Shown here: piece after piece, positions 24,804 through 33,329 of the stretch
Layout of the letters: each line of letters opens with the position of its first letter
Position numbering within the stretch: the stretch's first letter is position 1
Origin: CAZNER01 sp964572065
GTDB lineage: Bacteria; Patescibacteriota; Dojkabacteria; JAHIVN01
DNA: 39,467 bases
Direction: 5' to 3'
Assembly (NCBI GenBank): GCA_964572065.1
Contig: CAZNER010000008.1
Coordinates: 1 to 39,467 of the forward strand
Notes under the pieces: generated by a model
The model's database searches: none
What the model was told of the DNA's origin: nothing
What the model saw: the letters and a program-made list of their open reading frames with translations, nothing else
Made by a program: the position numbers and the translations under genes

Positions 24804-25222
24804 GTGATGCAAGACTTTCAAATTCTAGTGTAACAAGTTCTGCTATTGACATCGGAGCAAGTGAAGTTCTGTATAGTCATAACAACATGATTGAAGAGAA
24901 TCCAGTTCCAGGGCTATTCAATGCAGATGCAGATAGTGCAACAGGAAATGCACAAACAGAATTCCAATGGATGGGATGGATTAATCCAACTTACAAAATC
25001 CAAGGTGTATTAGACCAAGATGGAACTGGAAGCACAAGAATGACCCTTTCTCTTCTCAAGGACTTCGCTACCAACACCTCGAGTAGTTTATACTTATTCG
25101 ATGATAGACTTTGTTCTTCTGGTGCTAAGGTTTTATTGAAGAGTTTTTCTCTTCCTAGAATGGCTAAGTATAAGAATTCTGAGAAGTATATTGTCAGTAT
25201 AAATTTAGTGGAGACATTATGA
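24800..25222 (+). CDS. tail tip protein
   Basis: A 140-residue beta-rich protein beginning in an ATGA overlap with the tape measure and ending in one with the next gene. It sits where distal-tail or tip proteins are normally found. The sequence has SATGNAQTEFQWMGWINPTYKIQGV and alternating strands, but no motif allows a firmer name. Confidence 0.55.
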   Translation: MSDARLSNSSVTSSAIDIGASEVLYSHNNMIEENPVPGLFNADADSATGNAQTEFQWMGWINPTYKIQGVLDQDGTGSTRMTLSLLKDFATNTSSSLYLFDDRLCSSGAKVLLKSFSLPRMAKYKNSEKYIVSINLVETL

Positions 25223-26352
25223 AGATTCCTAAGTACCGAGTTGAATGGACTCCTGTCGGCGGTTCACCGCAAGACATTAACGTATTGGCACTTAGAACTA
25301 ACAATGGGATAGAGGCAATCAAAGATACATTCCAATTAACTTTCATTGATAAGAATAATGAATATGATTTTGATTTAAATGATAGAATTAAAATTTATTT
25401 GTATTACGTTGGCGAAGCCGAGACACTTGTTATGGATGGCTTAGTCCAAAATGTAGGAAATAAGTCTGAAGAAAAAAATAACAAACAAACAATCAAGGGA
25501 GCAAACATCTTTGAAGTTATGCTTACCTTCCAAGCAATTGGAGATTCAGATGCCCCGACCAATCCGAAGTGTGATGAGATTATCCAAAACTTATTGGGTC
25601 AAAGCCAAGACATCGAGCCATCTGGCAGACAAGTAACATGGAACGGAAGTAATCCCTCACTTAAATCTGACGGTTCTACAGAATTTCCAGATATAGAATA
25701 TTTCACTCAATATAAGCCCTTGGTTGAACACTTAGAGTTACTTAGTTCTGATGAATACACTGAAGATGGAAGCTATATTTACTATCTTGATACTGGAAAC
25801 ACCCTGGTCTGGAAACCAAGACCCCAGACCATTACAGGTTCTATTGATTATGGAAATCAAATAATAACTACCACTAGAGATAAAAATAATGATGAAACAG
25901 TAAATTTTTATATCATCAATTGTGGGAAAGACATAAGTTCAATAGAGGGAGGCAAACCAGAGGGCGCCACAATTCATACTTATAAAATAAATGAAACCTC
26001 AATTGGAAAGCATGGAAGCCGATATAAGTACGAAATCTGGAATGAAATCTCAACAGAAAGATACAAAAATGGACAGGATACTGGTTCAAATGACGACTTT
26101 AGGGCTGGTTGTCAGGCAGAGGCTAGACTGCGTGCAGACACAAAAATGAATCAAGCATCTGGAGGAGTAAATAAATTAACAATCAACCTTCAAGGGACTA
26201 CTGCTTATGTTCCAGGAGATAAATATGAGGTGTCTATGCCTGCCGCTGGCTGGACGACAAATAACAGGCAAGAATTAAGATTAATGGAAATTGAACATAA
26301 CTTTGATAAAACTGGCTGGTGGACAACTCTTAGTTTCACAGAGGATATTTAA
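25219..26352 (+). CDS. tail hub/baseplate-like protein
   Basis: A 377-residue beta-rich protein. Early strands YRVEWTPVGG and DTFQLTFIDKNNEYDFDLNDRIKIYLYY, and a later TAYVPGDKYEVSMP and RLMEIEHNFDKTGWWTTLSFTE, resemble tail hub proteins (gpD or gp27-like), in which a polypeptide of this kind forms the trimeric end cap of the tail. No peptidase domain is visible at the C-terminus. The stop overlaps the next ATG by 1 nt. Confidence 0.62.
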   Translation: MKIPKYRVEWTPVGGSPQDINVLALRTNNGIEAIKDTFQLTFIDKNNEYDFDLNDRIKIYLYYVGEAETLVMDGLVQNVGNKSEEKNNKQTIKGANIFEVMLTFQAIGDSDAPTNPKCDEIIQNLLGQSQDIEPSGRQVTWNGSNPSLKSDGSTEFPDIEYFTQYKPLVEHLELLSSDEYTEDGSYIYYLDTGNTLVWKPRPQTITGSIDYGNQIITTTRDKNNDETVNFYIINCGKDISSIEGGKPEGATIHTYKINETSIGKHGSRYKYEIWNEISTERYKNGQDTGSNDDFRAGCQAEARLRADTKMNQASGGVNKLTINLQGTTAYVPGDKYEVSMPAAGWTTNNRQELRLMEIEHNFDKTGWWTTLSFTEDI

Positions 26353-27458
26353 TGGGAGTAAAAGAACTTGGTAAGAAGATTGGGAAAGATATGAACGAGC
26401 AAGATAGAATCAAAACCCAGTTTGGTTCATCCGATGCTGCTTATTACATCAAACTATTTACTGACGAATTTTCTATTAAAGATAGGGGTGTTAGGATTCA
26501 AGAAATTGTGCTTGATACTACAAATACTTTTGTTTTAAGTCATCCGTCCGCAGGGATTCTCGGAACATCAAAATTAGGAAGAACAGTTAGTTCTACGACT
26601 TATTCTAGGGTGATTCACCCAAACAGAACTTATGTTGATAATCTTTATGATACCTTCTTTAAGGATACGACGAACACCAATGCTGCTTGGGGAACTACCG
26701 GAACTATTAATTTCACAGGAGGTAATCTTACTGCGACTAGCCTCGTGGTCTATAAAAACAATGAATCAATAAATTCGGCTAAATTAACCTCCCTAGATAG
26801 TGGAAGCATTAATTATCAAATGAGTAATAATGGTGGCTCTAGTTGGGAAAATGTTACTAGTGGAGAACTTCATACGTTTAGTTCTTCAGAAATAACTCTC
26901 GAAAGTTTTTCTGGCGAAGATGGTGCAATAACGGATAATACTACTACCGGAAGAGAGGGCCAAACATTCACCATAGGAAATACTGGAATTAACAAAGACG
27001 TTGATTTATCAAGTGTTAAATTCAAATTATATAGGCGGGGGAGCCCAGGAATAATCAATTGTGAACTGTATGCCGTAGATGGTAACAATAAACCTGCTGG
27101 GAGTATTTTATCTTCTGGAACTATAGATGGCGATTCTCTTACAACATCTTCTTCGGGACAACTAGTTGAATTTACTATGGATTCAGTCACCTTAAATTCA
27201 TCAACACAATATGCTTTAGTAATCTATGGAACAAATATTGACGGAGACAATAAAGTATTTTTGAAGGGGGAGATTAGTGGTAGTCCATCCTATACTGGTG
27301 GTTCCAGGATTTCATCAAATGATTCGGGAAGCTCATGGAGTGTAGATACAGACAGTGATTTTGTATTTCAGGTTTTAGGTTTTTTTAGTAGCGAATTAAA
27401 ATGGAGGGCTGCTGCAACAAGTTCTGCTAATATTAGCAGTATTGAAATCTCTTATTAA
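26352..27458 (+). CDS. tail surface or adsorption protein with beta-sandwich domains
   Basis: A 368-residue Ser/Thr/Asn-rich protein. The first 60 residues are helical and charged, probably the tail-binding part. The rest is built of strands; residues about 190-330 (REGQTFTIGNTG, SVKFKLYRRGSPG, QYALVIYGT) look like a carbohydrate-binding-type beta sandwich. Role in attachment is inferred from position. It is last before a promoter. Confidence 0.6.
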   Translation: MGVKELGKKIGKDMNEQDRIKTQFGSSDAAYYIKLFTDEFSIKDRGVRIQEIVLDTTNTFVLSHPSAGILGTSKLGRTVSSTTYSRVIHPNRTYVDNLYDTFFKDTTNTNAAWGTTGTINFTGGNLTATSLVVYKNNESINSAKLTSLDSGSINYQMSNNGGSSWENVTSGELHTFSSSEITLESFSGEDGAITDNTTTGREGQTFTIGNTGINKDVDLSSVKFKLYRRGSPGIINCELYAVDGNNKPAGSILSSGTIDGDSLTTSSSGQLVEFTMDSVTLNSSTQYALVIYGTNIDGDNKVFLKGEISGSPSYTGGSRISSNDSGSSWSVDTDSDFVFQVLGFFSSELKWRAAATSSANISSIEISY

Positions 27459-27490
27459 TTTACATAAAATAAAAGTAAATGATATAAAAG
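27459..27490 (+). promoter_or_regulatory. late-type promoter before fibre operon
   Basis: TTTACATAAAATAAAAG and TAAATGATATAAAAG repeat the element at 18176-18207 almost base for base; the TATA-like ATATAAAAG (27482-27490) lies about 25 nt before ATG 27509. Confidence 0.72.
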
Positions 27491-27508
27491 AAAAAAAGAT
27501 ATAATAAT

Positions 27509-27868
27509 ATGGTTTTTACTCTGGACGGTCGAAATGAGATTAGAAATTGGTTAGCAGGAGATTCTGCTACTGCTCCTGTGGCGATTGCGGTTGGAACTGG
27601 AAATACAGCAGTAACTTCGTCTGATACTGCACTAACTGCAGAAATTTTTAGAGATACAACGTCTGATACAACGGCCCCCTTTCTTGTGACTTATGAAATG
27701 GTTATGTCTAGTTTAGATGGGACCGGAAACACTATAGTCGAGATGGGTTTGGTGAATAATACTGCCGCAACCACAGGTACGCTTTTCACCCATAATCTTT
27801 TCGCGGCGATAGCCAAAACATCAAGTATCGAGGTACAATTCGAACAGAGATTGGAGGTAGTTGAATAA
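27509..27868 (+). CDS. tail fibre-associated protein
   Basis: A 119-residue protein beginning MVFTLDGRNEIRNWLAG and containing VAIAVGTGNTAVTSSDTAL, a pattern seen in phage proteins beside fibres that carry a collar-like domain. The second half is strands (NTIVEMGLVNN, SIEVQFEQRLEV). Its stop overlaps the next ATG by 1 nt. It probably links the tail to the adhesin that follows. Confidence 0.6.
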   Translation: MVFTLDGRNEIRNWLAGDSATAPVAIAVGTGNTAVTSSDTALTAEIFRDTTSDTTAPFLVTYEMVMSSLDGTGNTIVEMGLVNNTAATTGTLFTHNLFAAIAKTSSIEVQFEQRLEVVE

Positions 27869-28752
27869 TGGCTGGAGAAGGAATATTCCCTAAAAGTGAT
27901 GGAGATGTTTTATATGATACAGATGTAAATATCCTTAAATATGGGAGTGGTGATGGTTCTGATGGAGCTTTTAACGAAACTTCTGGAACTACCAATCTTA
28001 CACAAGGAACAATTTATCAATATACTTCTTTTAATTTGGGGGCTTCAGCTACAATTTCCGCTTCTTCTACATCTAAAAGTCCAATGATTATTCTTGTTCA
28101 AGGAGATGCAACTATTTCAGGAACGATAGATTTAACTGGAAAAGGTGCTGCAGCTACTGAAGGTTACGGAGCAGATTCTGTTGATGTCGGGAATACTCAA
28201 ATTTATGTTCTCGGCGGGGCAGGTAACCACCCCTGGGCTACAAATGGTGGAAGTGGCGGCCATAAGATGCTCATTTCAAATTTGAATATATCAAATCAAA
28301 TAACATTTTTTACTAACGGTACTGGGGGAGGACATGGAAGTCAAGATTCTGCGGGCGCAGGTTGTGGCGGCGGCGGCGGAGCTTCTGCTTCTAACAATGG
28401 TGCGGCAGGGGGTAATGGAAATGGTACTAGTACTGATGGAAATGGTGCAGCCGGTGGGTGTACTTTAATAATGATTGTTGGAGGTAATTTAACCTTAGAC
28501 GCATCAGCCACTATAACTCTTGATGGAGCAGATGGCGGTGCAGGAACTGACACCAATCATGGTGGTGGCGGTGGTGGAGGTTCTGGTGACCTCATTTTAC
28601 TTTATGGAGATACATTAACTAATAATGGTCCAACAATAAGTACTTCTGGTGGAAGTGGCGGGGCAGGTAACGGTACGGGTGCTAATGGTGGAACTGGTGG
28701 AAATGGAACAAATAAAATTTTAAAGATGTTGAATACATTTTTTGTAGAATAG
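27868..28752 (+). CDS. glycine-rich adhesin (candidate receptor-binding protein)
   Basis: A 294-residue protein. The N-terminal 90 residues are beta-rich (ILVQGDATISGTIDLTGKG). From about 95 the chain is dominated by glycine blocks (GAGCGGGGGASAS, NHGGGGGGGSGD, GGSGGAGNGTG) separated by short strands. This resembles polyglycine-helix adhesins such as gp38 of T-even phages, in which loops between glycine motifs determine host range. Similar glycine-rich beta-helix proteins are also found on cell surfaces. Local GC content is higher here because of glycine codons. Confidence 0.68.
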   Translation: MAGEGIFPKSDGDVLYDTDVNILKYGSGDGSDGAFNETSGTTNLTQGTIYQYTSFNLGASATISASSTSKSPMIILVQGDATISGTIDLTGKGAAATEGYGADSVDVGNTQIYVLGGAGNHPWATNGGSGGHKMLISNLNISNQITFFTNGTGGGHGSQDSAGAGCGGGGGASASNNGAAGGNGNGTSTDGNGAAGGCTLIMIVGGNLTLDASATITLDGADGGAGTDTNHGGGGGGGSGDLILLYGDTLTNNGPTISTSGGSGGAGNGTGANGGTGGNGTNKILKMLNTFFVE

Positions 28753-28756
28753 TTAA

Positions 28757-28972
28757 ATGGCAGCTGATTCAACATTTATAAAAATAACAAATAAGGATAT
28801 CTATGAAAAAATTGAGGCATTAGAAAAAAAGAATGATGAAGCTCATCTTGATTTATTAATTCATCAAAGACAAACTAATGGTAAGGTAAAATTAAACCGT
28901 TGGATAGCCACCACTTGCTTAACTATGACTTTAGCACTTGCTGGAATATTTTTCACATATCTATGTACATAA
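28757..28972 (+). CDS. membrane protein, XhlA/holin-accessory-like
   Basis: A 71-residue protein: an N-terminal helical coil (YEKIEALEKKNDEAHLDLLIH) followed by a basic KVKLNRW and one membrane span ending at the C-terminus (TTCLTMTLALAGIFFTYL). This is the architecture of XhlA-type haemolysin or holin-accessory proteins. It overlaps the next membrane protein as TAATG. The pair may be the lysis module. Confidence 0.6.
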   Translation: MAADSTFIKITNKDIYEKIEALEKKNDEAHLDLLIHQRQTNGKVKLNRWIATTCLTMTLALAGIFFTYLCT

Positions 28973-29130
28973 TGGCAAAAATGAACTGGAGGATATGGTA
29001 TAGGAAAGTCTTTTTGACTTTAATAGCTGTTTTGATTGCTGGCGGACTTAGCGTCTGGCAAGACAATCAATTATGGTTATCAATCATACCAATCCTAAAA
29101 GGAATTGAAAACTATCTTAAACATCGATGA
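28972..29130 (+). CDS. small membrane protein, holin candidate
   Basis: A 52-residue protein from the ATG in the TAATG junction. Basic MNWRIWYRK leads into a span VFLTLIAVLIAGGLSVW, a short polar turn and a second hydrophobic stretch LWLSIIPILKGIENYL. Its size, membrane topology and pairing with an XhlA-like protein suggest a holin. No endolysin gene is adjacent. Confidence 0.55.
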   Translation: MAKMNWRIWYRKVFLTLIAVLIAGGLSVWQDNQLWLSIIPILKGIENYLKHR

Positions 29131-29136
29131 TGAAAT

Positions 29137-29295
29137 ATGGCACTAGACAACAAAAAGCCAGGAGCAGACATAGAGAATATAGAGCACGAGGATAGTTCTG
29201 GATGTAAAAAAATTGTCTTACATGGTTTGAGTTCTGGTATAGCCATCCCAATTAAATTAGAATCCGACGGAACTGTCGTCACAAATTATTCATGA
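29137..29295 (+). CDS. stand-alone copy of the tail-fibre N-terminal domain (52 aa)
   Basis: A 52-codon frame whose product (MALDNKKPGADIENIEHEDS...) is clearly related to the first 50 residues of the large fibre that follows (MSLENKKPGADLINIEHNDD...). It ends in an ATGA overlap with that fibre. It may be a duplicated attachment domain that occupies a separate tail site or caps a fibre, or a fibre remnant. Confidence 0.7.
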   Translation: MALDNKKPGADIENIEHEDSSGCKKIVLHGLSSGIAIPIKLESDGTVVTNYS

Positions 29296-32200
29296 GTTTA
29301 GAAAACAAAAAACCGGGTGCTGACCTAATTAACATTGAGCACAATGATGATGCTGGTGCTAAGAATGTCCTGGCTTATGGCCAGACAAGTGGCGGAGCCT
29401 ACGTTCCACTTAAGGTAGATGCAAATGGAATTATCCAATTAGACCTAGTTAATCCGCTTCAGTTTCAAGGGGAGATAAATACCTCTTCTGATTTTCCAAC
29501 AAGTGCCGCGGTAAAAAATGGTTGGTTTTACACTATTGGAACAAACGTAACTGACAACGACGTAACAAAAACAAATACAGGTCAATCATTCGAGCAGTAT
29601 GATGAAATAGCTTGGAATGGAACAAATTGGACTTTAGTTGGAATCAATGGAGATGATAACTATTTAAAATTAGATGGGAGTAATGCAAACTCTGATATAA
29701 ATATTGGAAGTTATAATTTTACAACCTCAGGTAATGTAACAACATCCAAAATTATAACCTCTGAAATGGAAAGTCGAACAAATCCTTTGGTTTTTGATTT
29801 AGGGCAAGACCCCCTTTTACCTACAGACATAATTTATACAATTAGTAAAAATCCACCCCTGGGAGGAGGAGTTTTACATTCTTTAAATTCCGCATCGTGG
29901 CAACATTATTTTCAAGCAACTGTCAATTTTCAAAACGCTGTTAATATTACTGGTGCGGTTACAACTCAAAATGATATTAGAATCGACAGCGATACTTACG
30001 GCTTAGAATTAGGAGAAGATGGGGAGGTTTTAATTAAGTATAATGGTTTTGGTACACAATTTATTAACCAAGTCGGAGATGGGGATTTTGAGTTTGGAGG
30101 GACAATTTTAGTTTCAGAAGCTTCAACAGGACTTCAAACAAACCAACAAGCAATACAAACAGATGGGGAGGTTTCCTCAGACCAAGATTATAGAAGTATG
30201 CAAATAGGAACAGATATAGTTTCTAATATAACAGGAGACCATACAGTTCAAGCAGGTTGGTTTAATGTTAGGGCAGACCCAGATAGCGATGGAGTGACAG
30301 AAATATCTGCTATTGAAATTGTAAAAGCTTTTATTTCAGGAAGGTGGACGACTAACGCTGATGTTGATAAGTGGGTAAGTTATGGAACTTATAACAATCT
30401 CGGAAGTGCCTTTGCAGGAGATATAAATAATATGATTGGATTTGAGTTTAATTCGATTAACACAGCAGATATAACAGGAGATATAAACAATATTTATGGT
30501 GTCAAAATAGATAATCAAACAGCATTAACAAATGGTTATGGGGTTTATGTAGGGAACATTAGTGCAACAAATCCTTATGCAATTTATACTAATGATGGTG
30601 TTGTAAGATTTGGAGATAGAATAGATGCAACAGGTGACGCAAATGCTGTTTTCAGAGGGTATCAGGGAGCAGATAGTAAAGGATTTTTTATATATGGTTA
30701 TGATGACAGAAACACAGATTATTTCACCGCAGAAGTAGACCAGTATGGGCGAGGAGTTATAAGAACAACAAAGGATATGCTTTATACCGCTGAAAGTGGT
30801 TTAATTGACTTCAAAGCAGATTATGGAGATGTAAGAGTTAGACCAGGTTATTACTTAGCTGGTGAACAGAAGTTTTATGTTGCTAACCCTTCTACTGGCG
30901 ACGCTGTTTTTAGTGTTGATACTGGTGGTAACGCAGAAATTACTGGTACTTTAACACTTAAACAAACTGGAGATACAGATGGTTTAATTATTTATGGGTT
31001 TGATGATATGTCTGCTGAAACATTAAATTTTTATGTTAATGATGTTGGTGCAGCAACACTTAATGGAAGTGAATATTTTAGTTTAAGAATAAATAATTCT
31101 TTAAAACAACTTATTGCCTCAACCGGTATAACTAATTATGTAGATTTAATCCCAAGATATGATACCGTAAAATATAAATATGGTGAAAATGGTGGTGATG
31201 GATATTTTAATTTTGATTCTACAGATTTAGTATGGACGGCCTCTAATGCCCATAAATTTAAACTATCAGGTTATACTGAACTTAATTTAGATTCTGCAGA
31301 TTTATCTACTACAGGTAATATAAATACTGCGGAAATTTATAATTCATTGGGAGATTTAAAAATAATGCCTGATATTCAAGGGGATGTTCTTTTATTTGGA
31401 GATACTGATGTTGCAGATGGTTCTACAGATGGTAACTCATTATATATCTATAGAAAAGCAGCAGAGGGAGATGATAGCTTTAGGATGTATATTAACCAAT
31501 ATCGTGCAGCTGTTTTTGATTCAACTGCGGATACAGTTTTTAAGGCATCGTATGGGAAGAAGTTAGAATTTATTAATGAAGGTTCTGGAGCAATGACATT
31601 TAAGAGAACAGGGGGGGGAGATGTTCATTTTTTTAATTTATCTGGTAATGGTGCAAATGCTTTAATTAAGCAATATGGTTGGATTACAGGAGCAGGAACG
31701 AGAAAATATATTTCTTGGCAAGTTGATGATACAACAGATAAATTTATTTTAGATAGGGAAGATACAAATATTTTGGGGTTTAATATTAATATGCCAACTG
31801 ATATTGGTGACGCAACAAATTACACAGAAATAAAAGCAGATGGAGAGATAAATTTGCATGGAACGGCGAGGGTAAACAAAGAATTTAGTCTCCTCCTTAC
31901 AGACTTTAATCCCGGAGCGTCTGGACCAACTAAAGCATTACATGATATATTTCCAACTTATGAATTTACTATTGATGATGATATGCACACATCTTTTGAA
32001 ATGCCTGACGATTGGGCTACTGGAACGGACATAACAGTAGAGATTTATTGGGCTATTGATGAAGCATACGCAGATAATTCAGGAGAGGTGAGATGGTCGG
32101 CAGATTGGAGAGCTGTAGCAGTTGGGGAATTGATAAGTGGGGGTTCTTCTGGGACTCTGGATTTTGGAGATGTGAATATTCCTGCCACAGCAAATACAAT

Positions 32201-32369
32201 CGTCAAAACAGAATCCACAATTTCTGGGGCTTCTCTGGCAGCAGACGACTTAGTCGCGTTCAATGGGGCGAGAGTTGATTTAGTGGATGGCAACAATCCC
32301 ACAGCAGAGCCATATATTATTGCAGTAAGATTAGAATATATCGCGGACAAATTAGGAGAAGCACTTTAA
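29292..32369 (+). CDS. large tail fibre protein
   Basis: A 1025-residue fibre, the largest gene here. The N-terminal 50 residues are shared with the preceding small gene and probably bind the tail. The shaft is Asn/Asp/Gly/Thr-rich with alternating short strands. Three related blocks of about 45 residues occur near 465-515, 560-605 and 715-760, each with a YGYDD/YGFDD/YIYRK-like start and a Y-x-N/D-Q/D-x-R/G core. The end (about 880-1025) is a separate beta domain that could bind the receptor. No self-cleaving chaperone end is visible. Confidence 0.85.
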   Translation: MSLENKKPGADLINIEHNDDAGAKNVLAYGQTSGGAYVPLKVDANGIIQLDLVNPLQFQGEINTSSDFPTSAAVKNGWFYTIGTNVTDNDVTKTNTGQSFEQYDEIAWNGTNWTLVGINGDDNYLKLDGSNANSDINIGSYNFTTSGNVTTSKIITSEMESRTNPLVFDLGQDPLLPTDIIYTISKNPPLGGGVLHSLNSASWQHYFQATVNFQNAVNITGAVTTQNDIRIDSDTYGLELGEDGEVLIKYNGFGTQFINQVGDGDFEFGGTILVSEASTGLQTNQQAIQTDGEVSSDQDYRSMQIGTDIVSNITGDHTVQAGWFNVRADPDSDGVTEISAIEIVKAFISGRWTTNADVDKWVSYGTYNNLGSAFAGDINNMIGFEFNSINTADITGDINNIYGVKIDNQTALTNGYGVYVGNISATNPYAIYTNDGVVRFGDRIDATGDANAVFRGYQGADSKGFFIYGYDDRNTDYFTAEVDQYGRGVIRTTKDMLYTAESGLIDFKADYGDVRVRPGYYLAGEQKFYVANPSTGDAVFSVDTGGNAEITGTLTLKQTGDTDGLIIYGFDDMSAETLNFYVNDVGAATLNGSEYFSLRINNSLKQLIASTGITNYVDLIPRYDTVKYKYGENGGDGYFNFDSTDLVWTASNAHKFKLSGYTELNLDSADLSTTGNINTAEIYNSLGDLKIMPDIQGDVLLFGDTDVADGSTDGNSLYIYRKAAEGDDSFRMYINQYRAAVFDSTADTVFKASYGKKLEFINEGSGAMTFKRTGGGDVHFFNLSGNGANALIKQYGWITGAGTRKYISWQVDDTTDKFILDREDTNILGFNINMPTDIGDATNYTEIKADGEINLHGTARVNKEFSLLLTDFNPGASGPTKALHDIFPTYEFTIDDDMHTSFEMPDDWATGTDITVEIYWAIDEAYADNSGEVRWSADWRAVAVGELISGGSSGTLDFGDVNIPATANTIVKTESTISGASLAADDLVAFNGARVDLVDGNNPTAEPYIIAVRLEYIADKLGEAL

Positions 32370-32390
32370 TTAAATTATGGGAGGTTAAAA

Positions 32391-32660
32391 ATGGCATTAC
32401 AAAAGGATTATGATTACAAAGGTAAGACAGCAAATTATTGGAAGATAACTAAAGTTGTTTCAGACTTTATTAAAAATACAACTCTTATTGAGCTATTTGT
32501 TTATTGGAATAGAGATTCAAGAATGGCTCATATTGACAATTATTTAAACCATAGAGAAATTAGAATTGTCAATAAGACAGGCTTAACAAGAGAACAAGCA
32601 TATGAAGAAGTAAAAGCAACAAATTGGTTTGATGACGCGATAGATGTTTTGGAAAATTAA
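32391..32660 (+). CDS. conserved phage-type protein after the fibre
   Basis: An 89-residue protein with a GGGAGG ribosome site before its ATG. It begins MALQKDYDYKGKTANYWKI, a kind of opening I associate with small proteins next to phage tail fibres, followed by strands and a C-terminal helix. Possibly a fibre accessory; function unknown. Confidence 0.6.
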   Translation: MALQKDYDYKGKTANYWKITKVVSDFIKNTTLIELFVYWNRDSRMAHIDNYLNHREIRIVNKTGLTREQAYEEVKATNWFDDAIDVLEN

Positions 32661-32687
32661 CTAATTTTATTTGTTTAAAAATTACTA

Positions 32688-32891
32688 ATGGAGAAAAACA
32701 ATAGACCCCAAATTAATGATGAATTCGACTTTAGAAAATTAGAATGTCAGTATATGCTTATTTGTAATTCTTACGACCCTCAAAGATGTTCTTATTCAGA
32801 ACCTTGTGAGATGAGAAAATGGTTTAGAGATACTACTGAGAACTATGTCGCTAAGGATTGTCTCAGATTACAACTAGAAACCTTAGAATAG
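32688..32891 (+). CDS. small cysteine-rich protein (67 aa)
   Basis: A 67-residue protein with five cysteines (LECQYMLICNSYDPQRCSYSEPC, then KDC). The spacing suggests a compact metal-bound or disulfide-linked fold. No family recognised. An AT-rich GTTTAAAAATT lies about 15 nt before the start, too close for a standard TATA box. Confidence 0.5.
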   Translation: MEKNNRPQINDEFDFRKLECQYMLICNSYDPQRCSYSEPCEMRKWFRDTTENYVAKDCLRLQLETLE

Positions 32892-32921
32892 AAACATTTG
32901 TTGGGATTTTATGAAACCGAC

Positions 32922-32936
32922 AAGTTTAAATATTAA
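32922..32936 (+). promoter_or_regulatory. promoter before coiled-coil gene
   Basis: AAGTTTAAATATTAA with TTTAAATA at 32925-32932, 29 nt before ATG 32954: TATA-box sequence and spacing of a leaderless archaeal promoter. Confidence 0.6.
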
Positions 32937-32953
32937 CTTAGATTTTATTAAAA

Positions 32954-33136
32954 ATGGTTAAAAAAGAACCTTCGGCGAAGCCAAAATCTAAACTTGAAAC
33001 GCGTTTATCTGAGCTAATTAGTCAAAAAACTCAATTAGAACAGAGATTGAATCAATTGAATCAAGGACTCGAGCAGACAAAACAACAATTGATTGCTACA
33101 ATTGGTGCAATTCAAGAGTTAGAAAAGTTAAAGTAA
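32954..33136 (+). CDS. small coiled-coil protein (60 aa)
   Basis: A 60-residue protein: a basic, flexible N-terminus (VKKEPSAKPKSK) and then about 45 residues of regular heptads rich in Gln, Leu and Glu, predicted to form a dimeric or trimeric coiled coil. No family can be inferred from such a sequence. It has its own promoter and sits just left of the origin-like region. Confidence 0.6.
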   Translation: MVKKEPSAKPKSKLETRLSELISQKTQLEQRLNQLNQGLEQTKQQLIATIGAIQELEKLK

Positions 33137-33187
33137 ACATTTATTAAGTTCAGATTAATCATTTTCTTAGCCTTGTGGCTCGATGAC

Positions 33188-33228
33188 TTGGGGTGAGATT
33201 TCTAAATCGTTCTTCGCGGACACCCCAA
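33188..33228. other. stem-loop in origin-like region
   Basis: TTGGGGTG (33188-33195) pairs perfectly with CACCCCAA (33221-33228); the 25-nt loop contains a short GATTT/AAATC inverted repeat. It could be a terminator of the upstream gene, a structured RNA, or a cruciform at a replication origin. Confidence 0.6.
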
Positions 33229-33260
33229 CATTTCTTGTGGAAGTTATAGACTTGAGACAA

Positions 33261-33310
33261 ATACAATCATACATACAATACATACAATCATACATACAAT
33301 ACATACAATA
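33261..33310. repeat. 21-bp tandem repeats (iteron-like)
   Basis: Two exact copies of a 21-bp unit starting ATACAATCATACATAC (33261-33281, 33282-33302) plus a partial third. Within the unit ATACAAT and CATAC recur. They are followed by an AT-only stretch (33308-33328) and then the palindromic repeat arm. Iterons next to an AT-rich element are a classic layout for origins that bind an initiator. Confidence 0.75.
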
Positions 33311-33329
33311 ATTTTTTTATAAAATTTAG

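Noticed and set aside
33160..33240. tRNA-like sequence with a CTA in a TTCTAAA context, briefly suggesting a pyrrolysine tRNA
   Set aside because: The anticodon stem does not pair around a 7-nt loop, no T-arm TTCAA is present and no acceptor stem closes it. The strong feature is the TTGGGGTG/CACCCCAA hairpin.
33261..33310. CRISPR-like array
   Set aside because: The repeats are directly tandem without unique spacers, and no cas genes are present; they fit iterons instead.
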